The notes: generated by a model not told the origin, from the letters alone. A stretch of DNA of 64,000 bases from Aquibacillus koreensis (GCF_025154055.1 NZ_JAOALK010000014.1:1-64000); one strand, 5' to 3'. Counted from the stretch's first letter, positions 8,373 to 17,431 are shown. Translations and numbers: made by a program.

Positions 8373-8816
8373 TTGAATTTCGAATATAAAAACATTGTTG
8401 TTGCAGTTGATGGTTCAAGAGCATCAGAGAGAGCCTTTGAAAAGGCTATTGAAGTTGCAAAAAGAAATAATGGAAAGATGATTCTTTCCCATGTTGTTGA
8501 TACTAGAACTTTTTCCTCTGCTGAAGCGTATGATCAAACGTTAGCGTACAGGTCCGAAGTGTATGCCAATCAATTGTTAGAAGATTACCGCAAGAGAGCA
8601 ACAAGTGCTGGAATAACCAATGTAGAATTAAATATCGAATATGGCTCCCCTAAAGTTAAAATTCCGAAAGATGTTGCTAAACAATACCAAGCTGACCTTA
8701 TTATTTGTGGTGCAACAGGATTAAATGCAGTTGAAAGGTTTTTGATTGGTAGTGTATCAGAAAGTATTACACGTTATGCAAAATGTGACGTATTAGTTGT
8801 ACGTGATAAAATTTAA
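8373..8816 (+). CDS. Universal stress protein, UspA family
   Basis: A 147-residue single-domain UspA protein. The N terminus NIVVAVDGS and the C-terminal ATP-binding signature GATGLNAVERFLIGSVSE (G-2x-G-9x-G-S) are both intact, so it should be an ATP-binding type. It starts at TTG behind GAAGGGAG. A TATAAT box lies at about 8334-8339, but no good -35 is visible. It has its own strong terminator and is convergent with the EcsC-like gene. The physiological role in this organism is not shown by the sequence. Confidence 0.93.
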   Translation: MNFEYKNIVVAVDGSRASERAFEKAIEVAKRNNGKMILSHVVDTRTFSSAEAYDQTLAYRSEVYANQLLEDYRKRATSAGITNVELNIEYGSPKVKIPKDVAKQYQADLIICGATGLNAVERFLIGSVSESITRYAKCDVLVVRDKI

Positions 8817-8855
8817 AAAGCGAAGGGACTACTTGTCATAGTCCCTTCGCTTTTT
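8815..8855. terminator. Bidirectional terminator
   Basis: A perfect 17-bp stem with a 7-nt loop (8832-8838) has A and T tracts on both sides. It serves the convergent universal stress gene and the EcsC-like gene, whose stop codon lies inside it. Confidence 0.95.
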
Positions 8856-9678
8856 CATTGTCGATTCCTTTACGCAAGAGTAATCTCTTTTGATAAAAAC
8901 GTAGCGCATAATTTGTCACTTGGCTCGTTAATTGATAGTTTGAAAATGCCCCAATACCGATACTTATTAGCGGGATTCCTTGTAACAGTTTTTTTCTTGC
9001 TATTAAGATGAGGATATTTTTACCAATTTGTTTCATTGGTTGATCAATCCAAGTCGGATCGGTTAACTTGTCGTCTCCTTCATACATATACATCGTTGTT
9101 TCTATTTCCTTCATGAGATCTTCCCATGCATGGTTTTGAAATCTTTTCGGAAGTGTAGCTGCATGGAATACTTTTAACGATAACATCATTTCAAAAGGAT
9201 GATTCATTTCATGACCAAACGATAAGCCAATTAATTGAACAACTCGAAGGTTCATAATAACTAAGAGCGGAAAATCGATACCTGTCAGTAAAATGCCACC
9301 AGTACCTGTCATCCCACCCTGCATAAACGAATGCATTCTTCCTTTAGAGATTTGTTGTTGCGCAAGATAAGTCAATTGATCAATCGACAACTTATTTAGG
9401 TCTGTAATAGCATCAATATCTGGATCAAATACCCTAGCGATTGTTAAAATTCTGTTTCTTGCCTCCATCTGCATCGAAGAACCTTGAAGGTAGGCGTGGG
9501 TATGAAACAAAAAATTATCTAAATTAGAAAACAAACCCTGTTTTATACTTGGGCTTATCTGATTCATGGTCAGTGCTTTCCAGTTATCATATACTCTTTC
9601 TAAATCAGATGATTGATACGATTCTAACTTGTGTTCCCAGTCGCTTATCTCTTTAAGAATATTTTTCTCACTCAACAT
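8836..9678 (-). CDS. EcsC family protein
   Basis: This 280-residue protein belongs to the EcsC family, named from the third gene of the B. subtilis ecs ABC transporter operon. It shows the typical helical layout with a Gly-rich central stretch (MQGGMTGTGGILLTGIDFPLL near 118-138) that may be membrane-associated and a second hydrophobic segment near 233-250. No ecsA/ecsB partners are adjacent, so this is a stand-alone paralogue. ATG at 9678 is only 3 nt from GGAGGG; the following TTG at 9675 is an alternative start. Function unknown. Confidence 0.85.
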   Translation of the reverse strand: MLSEKNILKEISDWEHKLESYQSSDLERVYDNWKALTMNQISPSIKQGLFSNLDNFLFHTHAYLQGSSMQMEARNRILTIARVFDPDIDAITDLNKLSIDQLTYLAQQQISKGRMHSFMQGGMTGTGGILLTGIDFPLLVIMNLRVVQLIGLSFGHEMNHPFEMMLSLKVFHAATLPKRFQNHAWEDLMKEIETTMYMYEGDDKLTDPTWIDQPMKQIGKNILILIARKKLLQGIPLISIGIGAFSNYQLTSQVTNYALRFYQKRLLLRKGIDNEKAKGL

Positions 9679-9876
9679 TCTCCCTCCAAAACATGGCTTT
9701 ACATTATACTTATTTACTAATACTTAAAAAAGTCTAATTCTTTTGTATTTCACAGTACAAACGTTGTATTAGATGGTTTCAAAAATTCAATAGGAATGGG
9801 AAAATGCGCTAGTAGAGGAAGAATAGGCATAATCAATGAAGATAAACAAAGTATTAACAATGGATGTAATTGCGCT

Positions 9877-10548
9877 TTAAACTGAATTATCTTTTTTAGA
9901 ATCTAAATGAGGTATTTGAGTAGTGGTTACACTAATGTAGCATCTTAGCAATTTTTCAGCCTGATAGAAGTTAATATCAAGTTGTTTGTCATGCTCTGCA
10001 GCAATTATTTGATCTAATACACCAAGGTCATTGTAATTATCAATATTTTTCTTGTGGATTGGTTTGTGGAAAGAATATTCTCCACATGTGATCAACAAAT
10101 AATAGTAATTAAACATTTTATGATATCCTATTACCGTTGCTTTTTTCTCTTCTAATAATTTATCTAAAACTACATTCTTAAGCTCATAATATTTTAATTG
10201 TTTTGTTTTCGCTGCACTAACTACTTGATAATTACTGTCCAAATAGCTTTGTTGCTTTGTATCTCTATGTTTTTTTGCATGTTTATTTATGCGATAGAGA
10301 GCTTGACTTAAGTAATGTACTGAAAAATCTAATGTACTTATATCAACCTGCCTAGGCTTTATTGGGATAGTGTGATTGATATGATACAATACAAAATCTC
10401 TCCATATGCCGCCGCCTATCGCTTTCAGCGTCGCATCTGGTTTTGCTTCATCTAATGGTTTTCGTTTGAAATCATTTCTTAAAGTAGTTTTTGTGTAGAA
10501 ACCTGAGGGGACATTGTGCCAGTTGTGAAAATGGGGTAATTCACGCAT
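9877..10548 (-). CDS. YkyB-like protein
   Basis: The 223-residue soluble protein resembles B. subtilis YkyB in the order LSQALYRINKHAKKH, a lysine-rich helix (LKNVVLDKLLEEKKATVIGYH), then GEYSFHKPIHKKNI and LGVLDQI. It is longer than YkyB (about 150 residues) because of an extra N-terminal region (1-80) with HFHNWHNVPSGFYTK. Function is unknown. ATG follows AAGGAGG with ideal spacing. A promoter and a tiny open frame lie in the 270-nt upstream region. The nearest downstream gene is convergent in neither direction, leaving about 200 empty bases. Confidence 0.72.
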   Translation of the reverse strand: MRELPHFHNWHNVPSGFYTKTTLRNDFKRKPLDEAKPDATLKAIGGGIWRDFVLYHINHTIPIKPRQVDISTLDFSVHYLSQALYRINKHAKKHRDTKQQSYLDSNYQVVSAAKTKQLKYYELKNVVLDKLLEEKKATVIGYHKMFNYYYLLITCGEYSFHKPIHKKNIDNYNDLGVLDQIIAAEHDKQLDINFYQAEKLLRCYISVTTTQIPHLDSKKDNSV

Positions 10549-10623
10549 AGTATTCCTCCTTGACCATTATTTGTAGAGAAATAAACGTCATTACATATTG
10601 CTTCTTTGTATTTAAACTAAACA

Positions 10624-10653
10624 TTAACAATTTTTCAGGTAGTCTAAGTACAT
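10624..10653 (-). CDS. Nine-codon open frame with strong ribosome binding site (possible leader peptide)
   Basis: AGGGAGG lies 9 nt before an ATG that opens the frame MYLDYLKNC and stops at TAA. It lies between the predicted promoter (10678-10707) and the YkyB-like gene start at 10548. The quality of the ribosome binding site for such a short frame suggests a translated leader, but a chance occurrence cannot be excluded. Confidence 0.35.
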   Translation of the reverse strand: MYLDYLKNC

Positions 10654-10677
10654 ACGTTCCCACCTCCCTCTAAAGTA

Positions 10678-10707
10678 ATTATAACCGATTGTGAAAAAGC
10701 TCGTCTA
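10678..10707 (-). promoter_or_regulatory. Sigma-A-type promoter upstream of YkyB-like gene
   Basis: On the minus strand TAGACG (10702-10707) and a perfect TATAAT (10678-10683) are 18 nt apart. The transcript would begin about 120 nt before the YkyB-like start codon and include the nine-codon frame. Confidence 0.5.
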
Positions 10708-10760
10708 CAAATAAGAACGTATATTCCGTATCAAATTCATTATCAGTTGTGCGTTCATGA

Positions 10761-10805
10761 AAAAAACCTTCTTCCATACTAGACTTACTAGTACAGAAAA
10801 AGGTT
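10761..10805 (-). terminator. Terminator after ackA
   Basis: An 18-bp stem with three mismatches and a 5-nt loop is followed on the minus strand by a run of seven T, directly downstream of the ackA stop. Confidence 0.88.
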
Positions 10806-10815
10806 GTGATCACTT

Positions 10816-12015
10816 TTAGTGTTGCGAAACTGGTTGCGTTAATCTAATTGTATCTCTCGCAATCATTACTTCTTCATTTGTTGGAATTACAATAACTTTT
10901 ACAGGTGAGTGAGGATAGTTTATAAACGCTTCTTTTCCTCGTACGTTATTTAAGGATGGATCCCAGTAAACACCCATGAATTCTAACCCTTTTAACACTC
11001 GCTCACGGACAGAGATGCTGTTCTCCCCAACACCTGCAGTAAAGATAATCGCATCGACACCATGCATTCTTGCAGCATAAGACCCAATATATTTGTGAAT
11101 TCTCTCAGCAAAAACTTCTAATGCCAATTCGGCACGACGATCTCCACTTTCCGCTTTTTCCTGGATATCTCTTAAATCACTTGAGAAACCAGATAAAGCA
11201 AGCATACCACTTTCTTTATTTAATACGTTCATTACTTCTGCTGCTGTTTTCCCTGTTTTCTCCATAATATATGGAATGAGCGCTGGATCAATATTTCCTG
11301 ATCTAGTACCCATGGTTACACCAGCAAGTGGCGTGAAGCCCATGGACGTATCAATTGATTTTCCGTTTTCAATCGCGGCAATACTTGCACCGTTACCAAG
11401 GTGACAAGAAAGTAAACGCAATTGATTTAGAGGTATTCCAAGTAATTCCGATGCTCTTTCAGAGACATATTTATGAGAAGTACCATGGAATCCATATTTT
11501 CTTATTCCATACTTTTCATAATATTCATATGGCAAACTATATAAAAATGACTCTTCGGGCATTGTTTGGTGAAACGCTGTATCAAATACCGCTACCGAAG
11601 GAACATCTGGTAAAACTTCCTTGAAAGCTTGGATTCCTGTCAGGTTTGCAGGGTTATGCAAAGGTGCTAATTCAGATACTTCATCAATCTGTTTAATTAC
11701 TTCTTCAGAAATACGAACGGAATCACTGAATTTTTCACCACCATGTACAACACGGTGACCAATACCATCAATTTCATTTAATGATTGAATAACACCAGAT
11801 GCAGTAAGTTTTTCTAATAACATTTTAACTGCTTCCGCGTGATCATGGATATCTTTTACTGTCGTATCTTTATCTTCTACTTCAATCGTGAAAATGGAAT
11901 CATTCAGACCAATTCTTTCCACTATTCCTTTTGCTAGAACATTTTCCTCCGGCATTTCTATTAGTTGGAATTTCAATGATGAACTACCGGCATTAATTGC
12001 TAATATATTGCTCAA
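10816..12015 (-). CDS. ackA: Acetate kinase
   Basis: AckA makes ATP and acetate from acetyl phosphate in overflow metabolism. The 399-residue enzyme carries [11 protein letters not shown] at the N terminus, [14 protein letters not shown] near 175, [12 protein letters not shown] near 205 and the C-terminal VIPTNEE motif. The start is TTG, about 10 nt after AAAGGG; the protein alignment supports it. It has its own promoter and an upstream cre site (see separate entries), with ytxK upstream on the same strand as in B. subtilis. CcpA, its likely activator, is encoded at 37.2-38.2 kb. Confidence 0.98.
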   Translation of the reverse strand: MSNILAINAGSSSLKFQLIEMPEENVLAKGIVERIGLNDSIFTIEVEDKDTTVKDIHDHAEAVKMLLEKLTASGVIQSLNEIDGIGHRVVHGGEKFSDSVRISEEVIKQIDEVSELAPLHNPANLTGIQAFKEVLPDVPSVAVFDTAFHQTMPEESFLYSLPYEYYEKYGIRKYGFHGTSHKYVSERASELLGIPLNQLRLLSCHLGNGASIAAIENGKSIDTSMGFTPLAGVTMGTRSGNIDPALIPYIMEKTGKTAAEVMNVLNKESGMLALSGFSSDLRDIQEKAESGDRRAELALEVFAERIHKYIGSYAARMHGVDAIIFTAGVGENSISVRERVLKGLEFMGVYWDPSLNNVRGKEAFINYPHSPVKVIVIPTNEEVMIARDTIRLTQPVSQH

Positions 12016-12063
12016 CGTTTTTCAACCCTTTCATAAAATAGGTTCGAGATTAGGACCTACTCC

Positions 12064-12093
12064 ATTTTAACCATCGCTCGAAGAAGTTTGCAA
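12064..12093 (-). promoter_or_regulatory. ackA promoter
   Basis: TTGCAA (12088-12093) and TAAAAT (12064-12069) on the minus strand are 18 nt apart (17 nt if TTAAAA is used). The expected transcription start is near 12057. Confidence 0.6.
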
Positions 12094-12106
12094 TAACAAA
12101 CATCAA

Positions 12107-12120
12107 TGATAACGCTTGCG
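12107..12120 (-). promoter_or_regulatory. CcpA-binding cre site of ackA
   Basis: The minus strand reads CGCAAGCGTTATCA. It matches the cre consensus TGWAANCGNTNWCA at all constrained positions except the first and third, and nearly equals the B. subtilis ackA cre. Its centre is about 57 nt upstream of the predicted start of transcription, the position from which CcpA activates ackA. Confidence 0.75.
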
Positions 12121-12146
12121 TCACAAATTTGTTATTTTCTAATTAT

Positions 12147-13130
12147 TTAAAATCCTTCTTCTTGAAACCAATGATTTATTTTTTCTAAGATGTTATTCAT
12201 TGCACGCACATCTTTAAAGGATGGGAGCTGTGCCATTAATGCTTGCTTAGGCGCCTTCGTATTGTTCCCCTTCTTTTGCAGGATTAATATACTTTTCGCA
12301 TTAGACTCTGACTTAAAAATAGACATCGGCAATTGTAATAAACCAACAATATGTGCATGCTTGTGTAGAAAACCATGCAATTTTTTTGCTTGGTCACTTT
12401 CAAATAAGAAATTCGGGATAACAAATAGTAAGTACCCAGCTTCCTTTGTATATTTTAAACTCTGCTCGATAAACAGGTGATGTGCGTAAGAATGCCCTTC
12501 ATCCGCCTTCAATTCATATTCTTTCGCCTGTACATCATCAGGATAATAACCAACTGGAAGATCCGAAACAACCAGATCTACCGGTTCAAGTAAAAACGAA
12601 CGCAAACTGTCTTGATGAAAGAACTCTATTTCTGACTGTTGGAGATTAGCATTCATCAACGCTAACTGAATTAAAGTTGGGTCTACATCACTTCCGTAAC
12701 TCTCAACCTTTTGCTTTAACTGATTAACAACAGCTGTTAACAAATTTGCTGAGCCGCAAGCAGGATCAAATAACCGAACGGTTTGCTTTGGATCAATTAG
12801 CTTCTGGACAAGATATCCAATAAACATGGCTACGGTATCTGGTGTGATTAAATGCTGTTGCTGCGTAGCACCTTTCATCCCTTTTAGTACACATAGTTGA
12901 ATTGTTTTTCTTATTTCCTCTTTAGATAAATCACTTAACGCAATACTTTCTCCTAGCTTCTCTAACTGCTGGAGTAAAATATCATTTGACCCTTCTGGCT
13001 TTTCATGTGTAAATAAAAATTCTAATGCAACAGGTAAACTTTCAATATACGATAAATTTAAATGCTGCTCCATCGTTTCCACCATTTGATCTAATTTTCC
13101 AAAAGTCGTTTCTGTTTTAGTTTGTTCCAA
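12147..13130 (-). CDS. ytxK: YtxK, N6-adenine-type DNA methyltransferase-like protein
   Basis: A 327-residue class I AdoMet-dependent methyltransferase of the YtxK family. The AdoMet-binding motif FDPACGSANLLTAV is near 140-155 and the catalytic-loop position reads SDLPVGYYP, where DNA N6-adenine methylases have N/D-P-P-Y. No restriction partner is nearby, so it is an orphan, housekeeping family protein whose target is unknown. A frame start 18 nt upstream exists (ATG at 13148), but GGAGGT lies inside that extension and 6 nt before TTG at 13130, which is therefore the start. ackA follows, as in B. subtilis. Confidence 0.9.
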   Translation of the reverse strand: MEQTKTETTFGKLDQMVETMEQHLNLSYIESLPVALEFLFTHEKPEGSNDILLQQLEKLGESIALSDLSKEEIRKTIQLCVLKGMKGATQQQHLITPDTVAMFIGYLVQKLIDPKQTVRLFDPACGSANLLTAVVNQLKQKVESYGSDVDPTLIQLALMNANLQQSEIEFFHQDSLRSFLLEPVDLVVSDLPVGYYPDDVQAKEYELKADEGHSYAHHLFIEQSLKYTKEAGYLLFVIPNFLFESDQAKKLHGFLHKHAHIVGLLQLPMSIFKSESNAKSILILQKKGNNTKAPKQALMAQLPSFKDVRAMNNILEKINHWFQEEGF

Positions 13131-13284
13131 GATTGTACCTCCATTCATGGCTTTCCTATTTCATTTTAGATAGGTATATAAAAACCAACTAGTAAAACGC
13201 TGGCCTTTTTAATACTTGCATCTATGTGTTTTGTTTTGCTTAAATTTATCTCTTCTAAAGTCATATGTAGTCCTAACAGAAAAG

Positions 13285-13322
13285 AAAAACTGCCTTCATC
13301 TGTATTATGACGGCAGTTTTAT
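13285..13322 (-). terminator. Terminator after ytfJ
   Basis: AAAACTGCC pairs with GGCAGTTTT, the stem extending further with TCAT/ATGA, and on the minus strand it is followed by TTTTTC. It ends the ytfI-ytfJ transcript. Confidence 0.88.
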
Positions 13323-13347
13323 GTATTGTCTAATGGATTGATTATGG

Positions 13348-13779
13348 TTATTTGTCTTCTTCTTTACTACTATCTTCCTTCTTTTCTTTCCCTTTAAACA
13401 TCTCTTGGATTTTATCAATGGCTTGCGGAGCTACATCTAATAGTTTCTCATACAAATGTGTTTGTTCATCAAGGTGGATCATTTGTACCCCTGATTTGTT
13501 TACAATTAAAAATGCTGTTGGTGTAATGGAAACACCACCACCACTACCACCTCCAAAAGGTAGCTTTTGCCCACCATCACCTTGGTCACTGCTTTGTCCA
13601 CCATAAAATTCACTACCTCCAGCAGCAAATCCAAAACCAACTTTTGATACGGTGATAATGACACTTCCGTCCGGTGATTCAATTGGGTCACCAATGATTG
13701 TATTTACATCAACCATATCCTTTAAGCTTTCCATGGCAGTTGTCATTAGACCTTCGATGGGATGTTCTTGTTCACTCAT
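13348..13779 (-). CDS. ytfJ: Sporulation protein YtfJ (GerW family)
   Basis: YtfJ/GerW is a spore protein needed for normal L-alanine-triggered germination in B. subtilis. This 143-residue protein has the family N terminus (HPIEGLMTTAMESLKDMVDVNTIIGDPI), a Gly-rich middle (about 50-85), VSITPTAFLIV, and a charged Lys/Glu tail. ATG follows AGGAGG. It is 17 nt downstream of ytfI and ends at a terminator, forming a two-gene operon. No forespore promoter was clearly identified. Confidence 0.95.
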   Translation of the reverse strand: MSEQEHPIEGLMTTAMESLKDMVDVNTIIGDPIESPDGSVIITVSKVGFGFAAGGSEFYGGQSSDQGDGGQKLPFGGGSGGGVSITPTAFLIVNKSGVQMIHLDEQTHLYEKLLDVAPQAIDKIQEMFKGKEKKEDSSKEEDK

Positions 13780-13796
13780 TTTTCATTCCTCCTGTT

Positions 13797-14429
13797 TTAC
13801 GCTGTTTTCTTTGACAGACTATTGATTTCTCTTTGAAATAGCTTAGTTAGTTGAATAATCGCATAAATAGCTTGTCCTAATCTTATCGAAGCAATACATG
13901 TTATAGCGGTATATGACTGTTTTTGTTGAAATAGTGGGATGACTTCAATTTTTGGTCTTTTTCTAATACGCATATGATTAATGATAAAGCCGACAATACA
14001 ACCTTTTATCCCCCATACTGCTCCAGAAAGTATTCCTGTATGACTAGCGTCTCCAACCCCAAATTTCGTTGACCATTCAAATTTATGTATGTTGATTTTT
14101 GCAATATGTTGTAAAATAACAGGTTTACTTTCTACTAATCTTTTTATAATATCCCGGTACTTTTTAATGTTTTGAAAAATCGTATGAATACTGGTGTGTT
14201 TTTTCTTTTCTTCTTCCTCACCAGTTTTAAGTTGTACATCTTCATCTTCTTCCATGTCCAAAGTCAGGTCCATCTCCATTTTTTTAATCCGGATCCCAGC
14301 AATACGAATTTCGAACTGAATTAGATGTTGATCTAGATGATGAATGTAATGGAATACCGTATAGATCCTTAAGAATAAGCAAAAAATAAAAAATAGTAAA
14401 AGGGCAAGTAAAACAAATAGCCATATCAC
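13797..14429 (-). CDS. ytfI: YtfI, DUF2953 membrane-anchored protein
   Basis: This 210-residue DUF2953 protein begins with one hydrophobic segment (IWLFVLLALLLFFIFCLFL, residues 2-20), then a long segment with acidic clusters (50-75) and a C-terminal domain (about 115-200). The family usually accompanies ytfJ in spore formers, implying a sporulation role; the biochemical function is unknown. The start is GTG, 7 nt after GGAGGTG. Co-transcribed with ytfJ. Confidence 0.85.
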   Translation of the reverse strand: MIWLFVLLALLLFFIFCLFLRIYTVFHYIHHLDQHLIQFEIRIAGIRIKKMEMDLTLDMEEDEDVQLKTGEEEEKKKHTSIHTIFQNIKKYRDIIKRLVESKPVILQHIAKINIHKFEWSTKFGVGDASHTGILSGAVWGIKGCIVGFIINHMRIRKRPKIEVIPLFQQKQSYTAITCIASIRLGQAIYAIIQLTKLFQREINSLSKKTA

Positions 14430-14574
14430 AGTCTACACCTCCATAGCATTCATTATTTCAATAACAGACAAAACTAAACATCGAATTAGAGATGAATTTT
14501 TTTGTAACTGGGAAAATTTAAAAAATGATGATAACATTGGAAGAGTAGTGATTAGTAGATTGGAGGAGCCAATG

Positions 14575-15375
14575 ATGGATAATCGCAGAAACTTATATTT
14601 TTACTATCCACAAGATGATGAACTTGAGCAACAGTTATCCCCTTTATTTGACTTAGCTAGAAAAAATGGATTTAGCATTGTTGACAGGTACCAGGATGCC
14701 AATATTATTGTTAGTGTAGGTGGTGACGGGGCCTTCTTGCAGGCTGTGAGACATACAGGTTTCCGACAGGACTGTTTGTATGTAGGCATTGCAAAATCAA
14801 ATGAAGCAGGATTATATTGTGATTTTAACCTCGATCATTATGATGAGATGGTTAATACGATGATGCATGCAGAACTTGAGGTGCGTAGGTTCCCTGTTAT
14901 CGATGTACTGATTAATGGAGAATCCAAATTTCAATGCTTAAACGAAGCTACCATTCGTTCCGCTATCATAAAAACGATTGTGATTGATGTATCTATTGAC
15001 GGGAATCATTTTGAACGTTTTAGAGGGGACGGGCTAATAGTAGCAACTCCTACAGGAAGTACTGGGTACAATAAATCAACGCACGGGGCCGTTATTGACC
15101 CTAAACTACCTTGTTTCCAAGTAACCGAATTAGCTTCACTTAATAACAACCGTTACCGAACATTAGGGTCTTCTTTTGTTTTGGACAAAGAACGCACCCT
15201 AAAGTTAGAAGTTATACAGGATGGGAATGACTATCCAGTTATAGGACTTGATAATGAAGCATACTCAATACGGAATATCAAAGATTTAACGATTACACTA
15301 AGCGATAAGAGAGTTAAGACAGTGAAGTTAAAGAATAATTCATACTGGGATCGTGTAAAACGAACTTTCTTATAA
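14575..15375 (+). CDS. nadF2: NAD kinase 2
   Basis: NAD kinase makes NADP+ from NAD+ and ATP or polyphosphate. The 266-residue protein has the GGDG motif (SVGGDGAFLQAVR near 48), the NE motif (CLNEATIRS near 124) and GDGLIVATPTGSTGYN near 152, and is similar along its length to the second B. subtilis enzyme (YtdI/PpnKB). GGAGGAG at 14562-14568 points to ATG at 14575 (spacing 6) over the ATG at 14572; a GTG further upstream at 14548 would place the ribosome binding site inside the gene. Monocistronic, convergent with ytcJ. Confidence 0.95.
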   Translation: MDNRRNLYFYYPQDDELEQQLSPLFDLARKNGFSIVDRYQDANIIVSVGGDGAFLQAVRHTGFRQDCLYVGIAKSNEAGLYCDFNLDHYDEMVNTMMHAELEVRRFPVIDVLINGESKFQCLNEATIRSAIIKTIVIDVSIDGNHFERFRGDGLIVATPTGSTGYNKSTHGAVIDPKLPCFQVTELASLNNNRYRTLGSSFVLDKERTLKLEVIQDGNDYPVIGLDNEAYSIRNIKDLTITLSDKRVKTVKLKNNSYWDRVKRTFL

Positions 15376-15382
15376 AACGAAT

Positions 15383-15421
15383 AAAAAAGCAACACCTCAA
15401 CTGTTGAAGTGTTGCTTTTTT
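15383..15421. terminator. Bidirectional terminator
   Basis: A 13-bp core stem (AAAAAAGCAACAC and complement), extended by TCAAC/TTGA, separates the convergent NAD kinase and ytcJ genes, with A/T tracts on both sides. Confidence 0.93.
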
Positions 15422-15426
15422 CTGTT

Positions 15427-17022
15427 TTATCCTCTTCTACTATATACAATATCACCGTTTACGATGGTAAACTCTACTCTAGCATTAGAAATGGTATCAG
15501 CTGGAATATGGAATAAATCTTGGTCGAGCACTGTAAAATCTGCTAGATATCCTTCTTCTATTTGCCCTCTGCTATTTTCTTGTCCAATGATATAGGCACT
15601 CCCTACCGTATATAACGCTAATGCTTCATATACAGTTAGCTTCTCTTGTTCATTGTACGATTTTCCATCGATACTTGATTTTCTTAGTACTGCAGCTTCT
15701 ATTCCTAGTAATGGATCTACCTTTTCAATCGGTGCATCCGAACCTGCTGCACAAGGAATGTTTCGCTCCAAGAATGTCTTCCACGGATACGCATATTTCA
15801 CCCGTTTTTCCCCAATGCGGTCTATAATCCATGGAAAATCTGAAGCAACAAACGTCGGCTGAATATCTAATACAACATTGATACTTTTAAGTATATCTAA
15901 TAATTCATCATTGATAATTTGTGCATGAATGATTCGATCGCGTTTTCCATTCGTATGTAGCGGATACTTTTTTATGATATTGGCAATCTCCATTACAGCT
16001 TGATCACCTATCGCATGCACAGCAACTGGCATTTCATGTTGCCTAGCTTGTTGAACAAGATTTTCAAGTTCTTCCGTGCTATGAATAGGGATTCCATAAT
16101 TATCCGGGTCGTCTTCATAAGGGGAAGATAACCAAGCTGTCCTTCCACCCAAAGCTCCATCTGCAAAGATCTTCATTGCGCCTAACTCAATATAGTCATT
16201 CTCTTTTTCATCTTCCTGATATCGTATTCTATCTTCAAAAACTTCATGATGAACAAGCAAATGCGCTCTGAATTTCCTTTCTTTCCCATCTATTGCTCGC
16301 TGAAACGCGCGAAGGGTCTTATTAAATCCACCGTAATAAGCTAAATCTTCACTATGTCCACCGACTAAACCTAGTTGTAATAAATCATCAATGGACGTTT
16401 CCACTAATTTTGTTAATTGATTCTCCGTTACATGCGGCACTACATTTTTAATATATTCTTGTGCAGTGTCAAGAAAATAGCCAGTCGCTTGTCCGTTTTC
16501 ATCTCGAATAACTTTTCCTCCCTGAGGATCTCTCGTTTCCCCATTTACCCCAGCTAACTCCATAGCTAAAGAATTAGCTAAAACGGCATGTCTACAAACC
16601 CTCGATAAAATCATTGGATTATCAGGACTTATGTCGTCTAATTCATCACGATGTAAGATTCTCGGATCTTCCCATTGGTTTTCATTCCACCCCTCACCAA
16701 TTAGCCATTCATCCTTTTCTAGACTTGTTACACGGTCTTTTAATGCATCTATTACTTGGTCAGGCGATGTCATCATAGATAAGTCTAAATGAGCAATTTT
16801 CTCGCCATGGCCAATAATATGTAAATGACTGTCAACTAATCCTGGATACATCACTTTTCCTTCTAAGTTATATGTAGTATCTATTTCCGATTCATACTTT
16901 GTCTTTAAGCTCGTATAATCCCCTTTTTCGACAATGACTCCTTGCTCCACATATACCGCGTCTACAAGGTCACCTTCTGATGTCATCGTATAGATCTTGC
17001 CGCCATGCCATAATTCTCCCAT
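15427..17022 (-). CDS. ytcJ: YtcJ-type amidohydrolase (amidohydrolase 3 family)
   Basis: This 531-residue member of the amidohydrolase superfamily (YtcJ/NfdA branch, N-substituted formamide deformylase-like) has the metal motif GLVDSHLHIIGHGE near 57-70, VHAIGDQA near 330, and HAQIINDE and AAGSDAPIE further on. The physiological substrate is not known. An open extension runs upstream to 17151, but AAGGGG lies 10 nt before ATG at 17022 and homologues start there (GELWHGGKIYTM). Upstream is copy 1 of the dispersed intergenic element. Confidence 0.9.
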   Translation of the reverse strand: MGELWHGGKIYTMTSEGDLVDAVYVEQGVIVEKGDYTSLKTKYESEIDTTYNLEGKVMYPGLVDSHLHIIGHGEKIAHLDLSMMTSPDQVIDALKDRVTSLEKDEWLIGEGWNENQWEDPRILHRDELDDISPDNPMILSRVCRHAVLANSLAMELAGVNGETRDPQGGKVIRDENGQATGYFLDTAQEYIKNVVPHVTENQLTKLVETSIDDLLQLGLVGGHSEDLAYYGGFNKTLRAFQRAIDGKERKFRAHLLVHHEVFEDRIRYQEDEKENDYIELGAMKIFADGALGGRTAWLSSPYEDDPDNYGIPIHSTEELENLVQQARQHEMPVAVHAIGDQAVMEIANIIKKYPLHTNGKRDRIIHAQIINDELLDILKSINVVLDIQPTFVASDFPWIIDRIGEKRVKYAYPWKTFLERNIPCAAGSDAPIEKVDPLLGIEAAVLRKSSIDGKSYNEQEKLTVYEALALYTVGSAYIIGQENSRGQIEEGYLADFTVLDQDLFHIPADTISNARVEFTIVNGDIVYSRRG

Positions 17023-17107
17023 GGTTGATGTCCCCTTCTTAAATTCTTTTCTATTGTTATAGTGTACAATAATCTTTAACAAAAACAAAAGAATGTAACC
17101 ATATATA

Positions 17108-17160
17108 AGAAAAACTCGCATTCGCTCGTCATTTGGAGAATGATTACGCAACGACAGGAT
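17108..17160. repeat. Dispersed intergenic element, copy 1 (short)
   Basis: It shares a 23-nt exact block, beginning AGAAAAACTCGCATTCGC, with copy 3 at 49098, followed by a similar GNGAATG segment, then diverges. It lies between the ssp terminator and ytcJ. Confidence 0.75.
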
Positions 17161-17177
17161 TCTTAGCCTTAACGCGT

Positions 17178-17210
17178 AAAAAAGGATAGTGGAATATCCA
17201 CTACCCTTTT
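17178..17210 (-). terminator. Terminator after the ssp gene
   Basis: A 14-bp stem with one mismatch (AAAAGG-TAGTGGA and complement) is followed on the minus strand by TTTTTT. Confidence 0.9.
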
Positions 17211-17227
17211 AAGCCATTGATATATAA

Positions 17228-17431
17228 TTATTTAGGTTGACCACCTAGTTGTTGTTCAGCCATTTGAACTAGTCGTTTAGTAATTTCTCCACCAACTGAA
17301 CCGTTAGCACGAGAAGTTGTATCAGCACCTAAGCTTACACCAAACTCTTGTGCGATCTCATATTTCATTTGATCTAGTGCTTGACTTACACCAGGCACTA
17401 ATAATTGGTTTGAACTGTTGTTGCTTGCCAT
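17228..17431 (-). CDS. sspA: Small acid-soluble spore protein, alpha/beta type
   Basis: SASPs coat and protect spore DNA from UV and chemicals and supply amino acids at germination. The 67-residue protein carries both family signatures: [10 protein letters not shown] with the GPR protease cleavage Glu-Phe/Ala context near residue 27-32, and [22 protein letters not shown] toward the end. ATG follows AGGAGGTG. A sigma-G promoter is visible upstream and a terminator downstream, so it is monocistronic. Assignment to sspA rather than another alpha/beta paralogue rests on the B. subtilis-like position next to thiI. Confidence 0.93.
   Translation of the reverse strand: MASNNSSNQLLVPGVSQALDQMKYEIAQEFGVSLGADTTSRANGSVGGEITKRLVQMAEQQLGGQPK

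Noticed and set aside
9780-9876. Short plus-strand frame of 29 codons between the EcsC-like and YkyB-like genes
   Set aside because: No adequate ribosome binding site or terminator; likely random.
12147-13130. Restriction-modification system around the YtxK methyltransferase
   Set aside because: No endonuclease or specificity gene is nearby and ytxK is a conserved housekeeping gene of Bacillus next to ackA.
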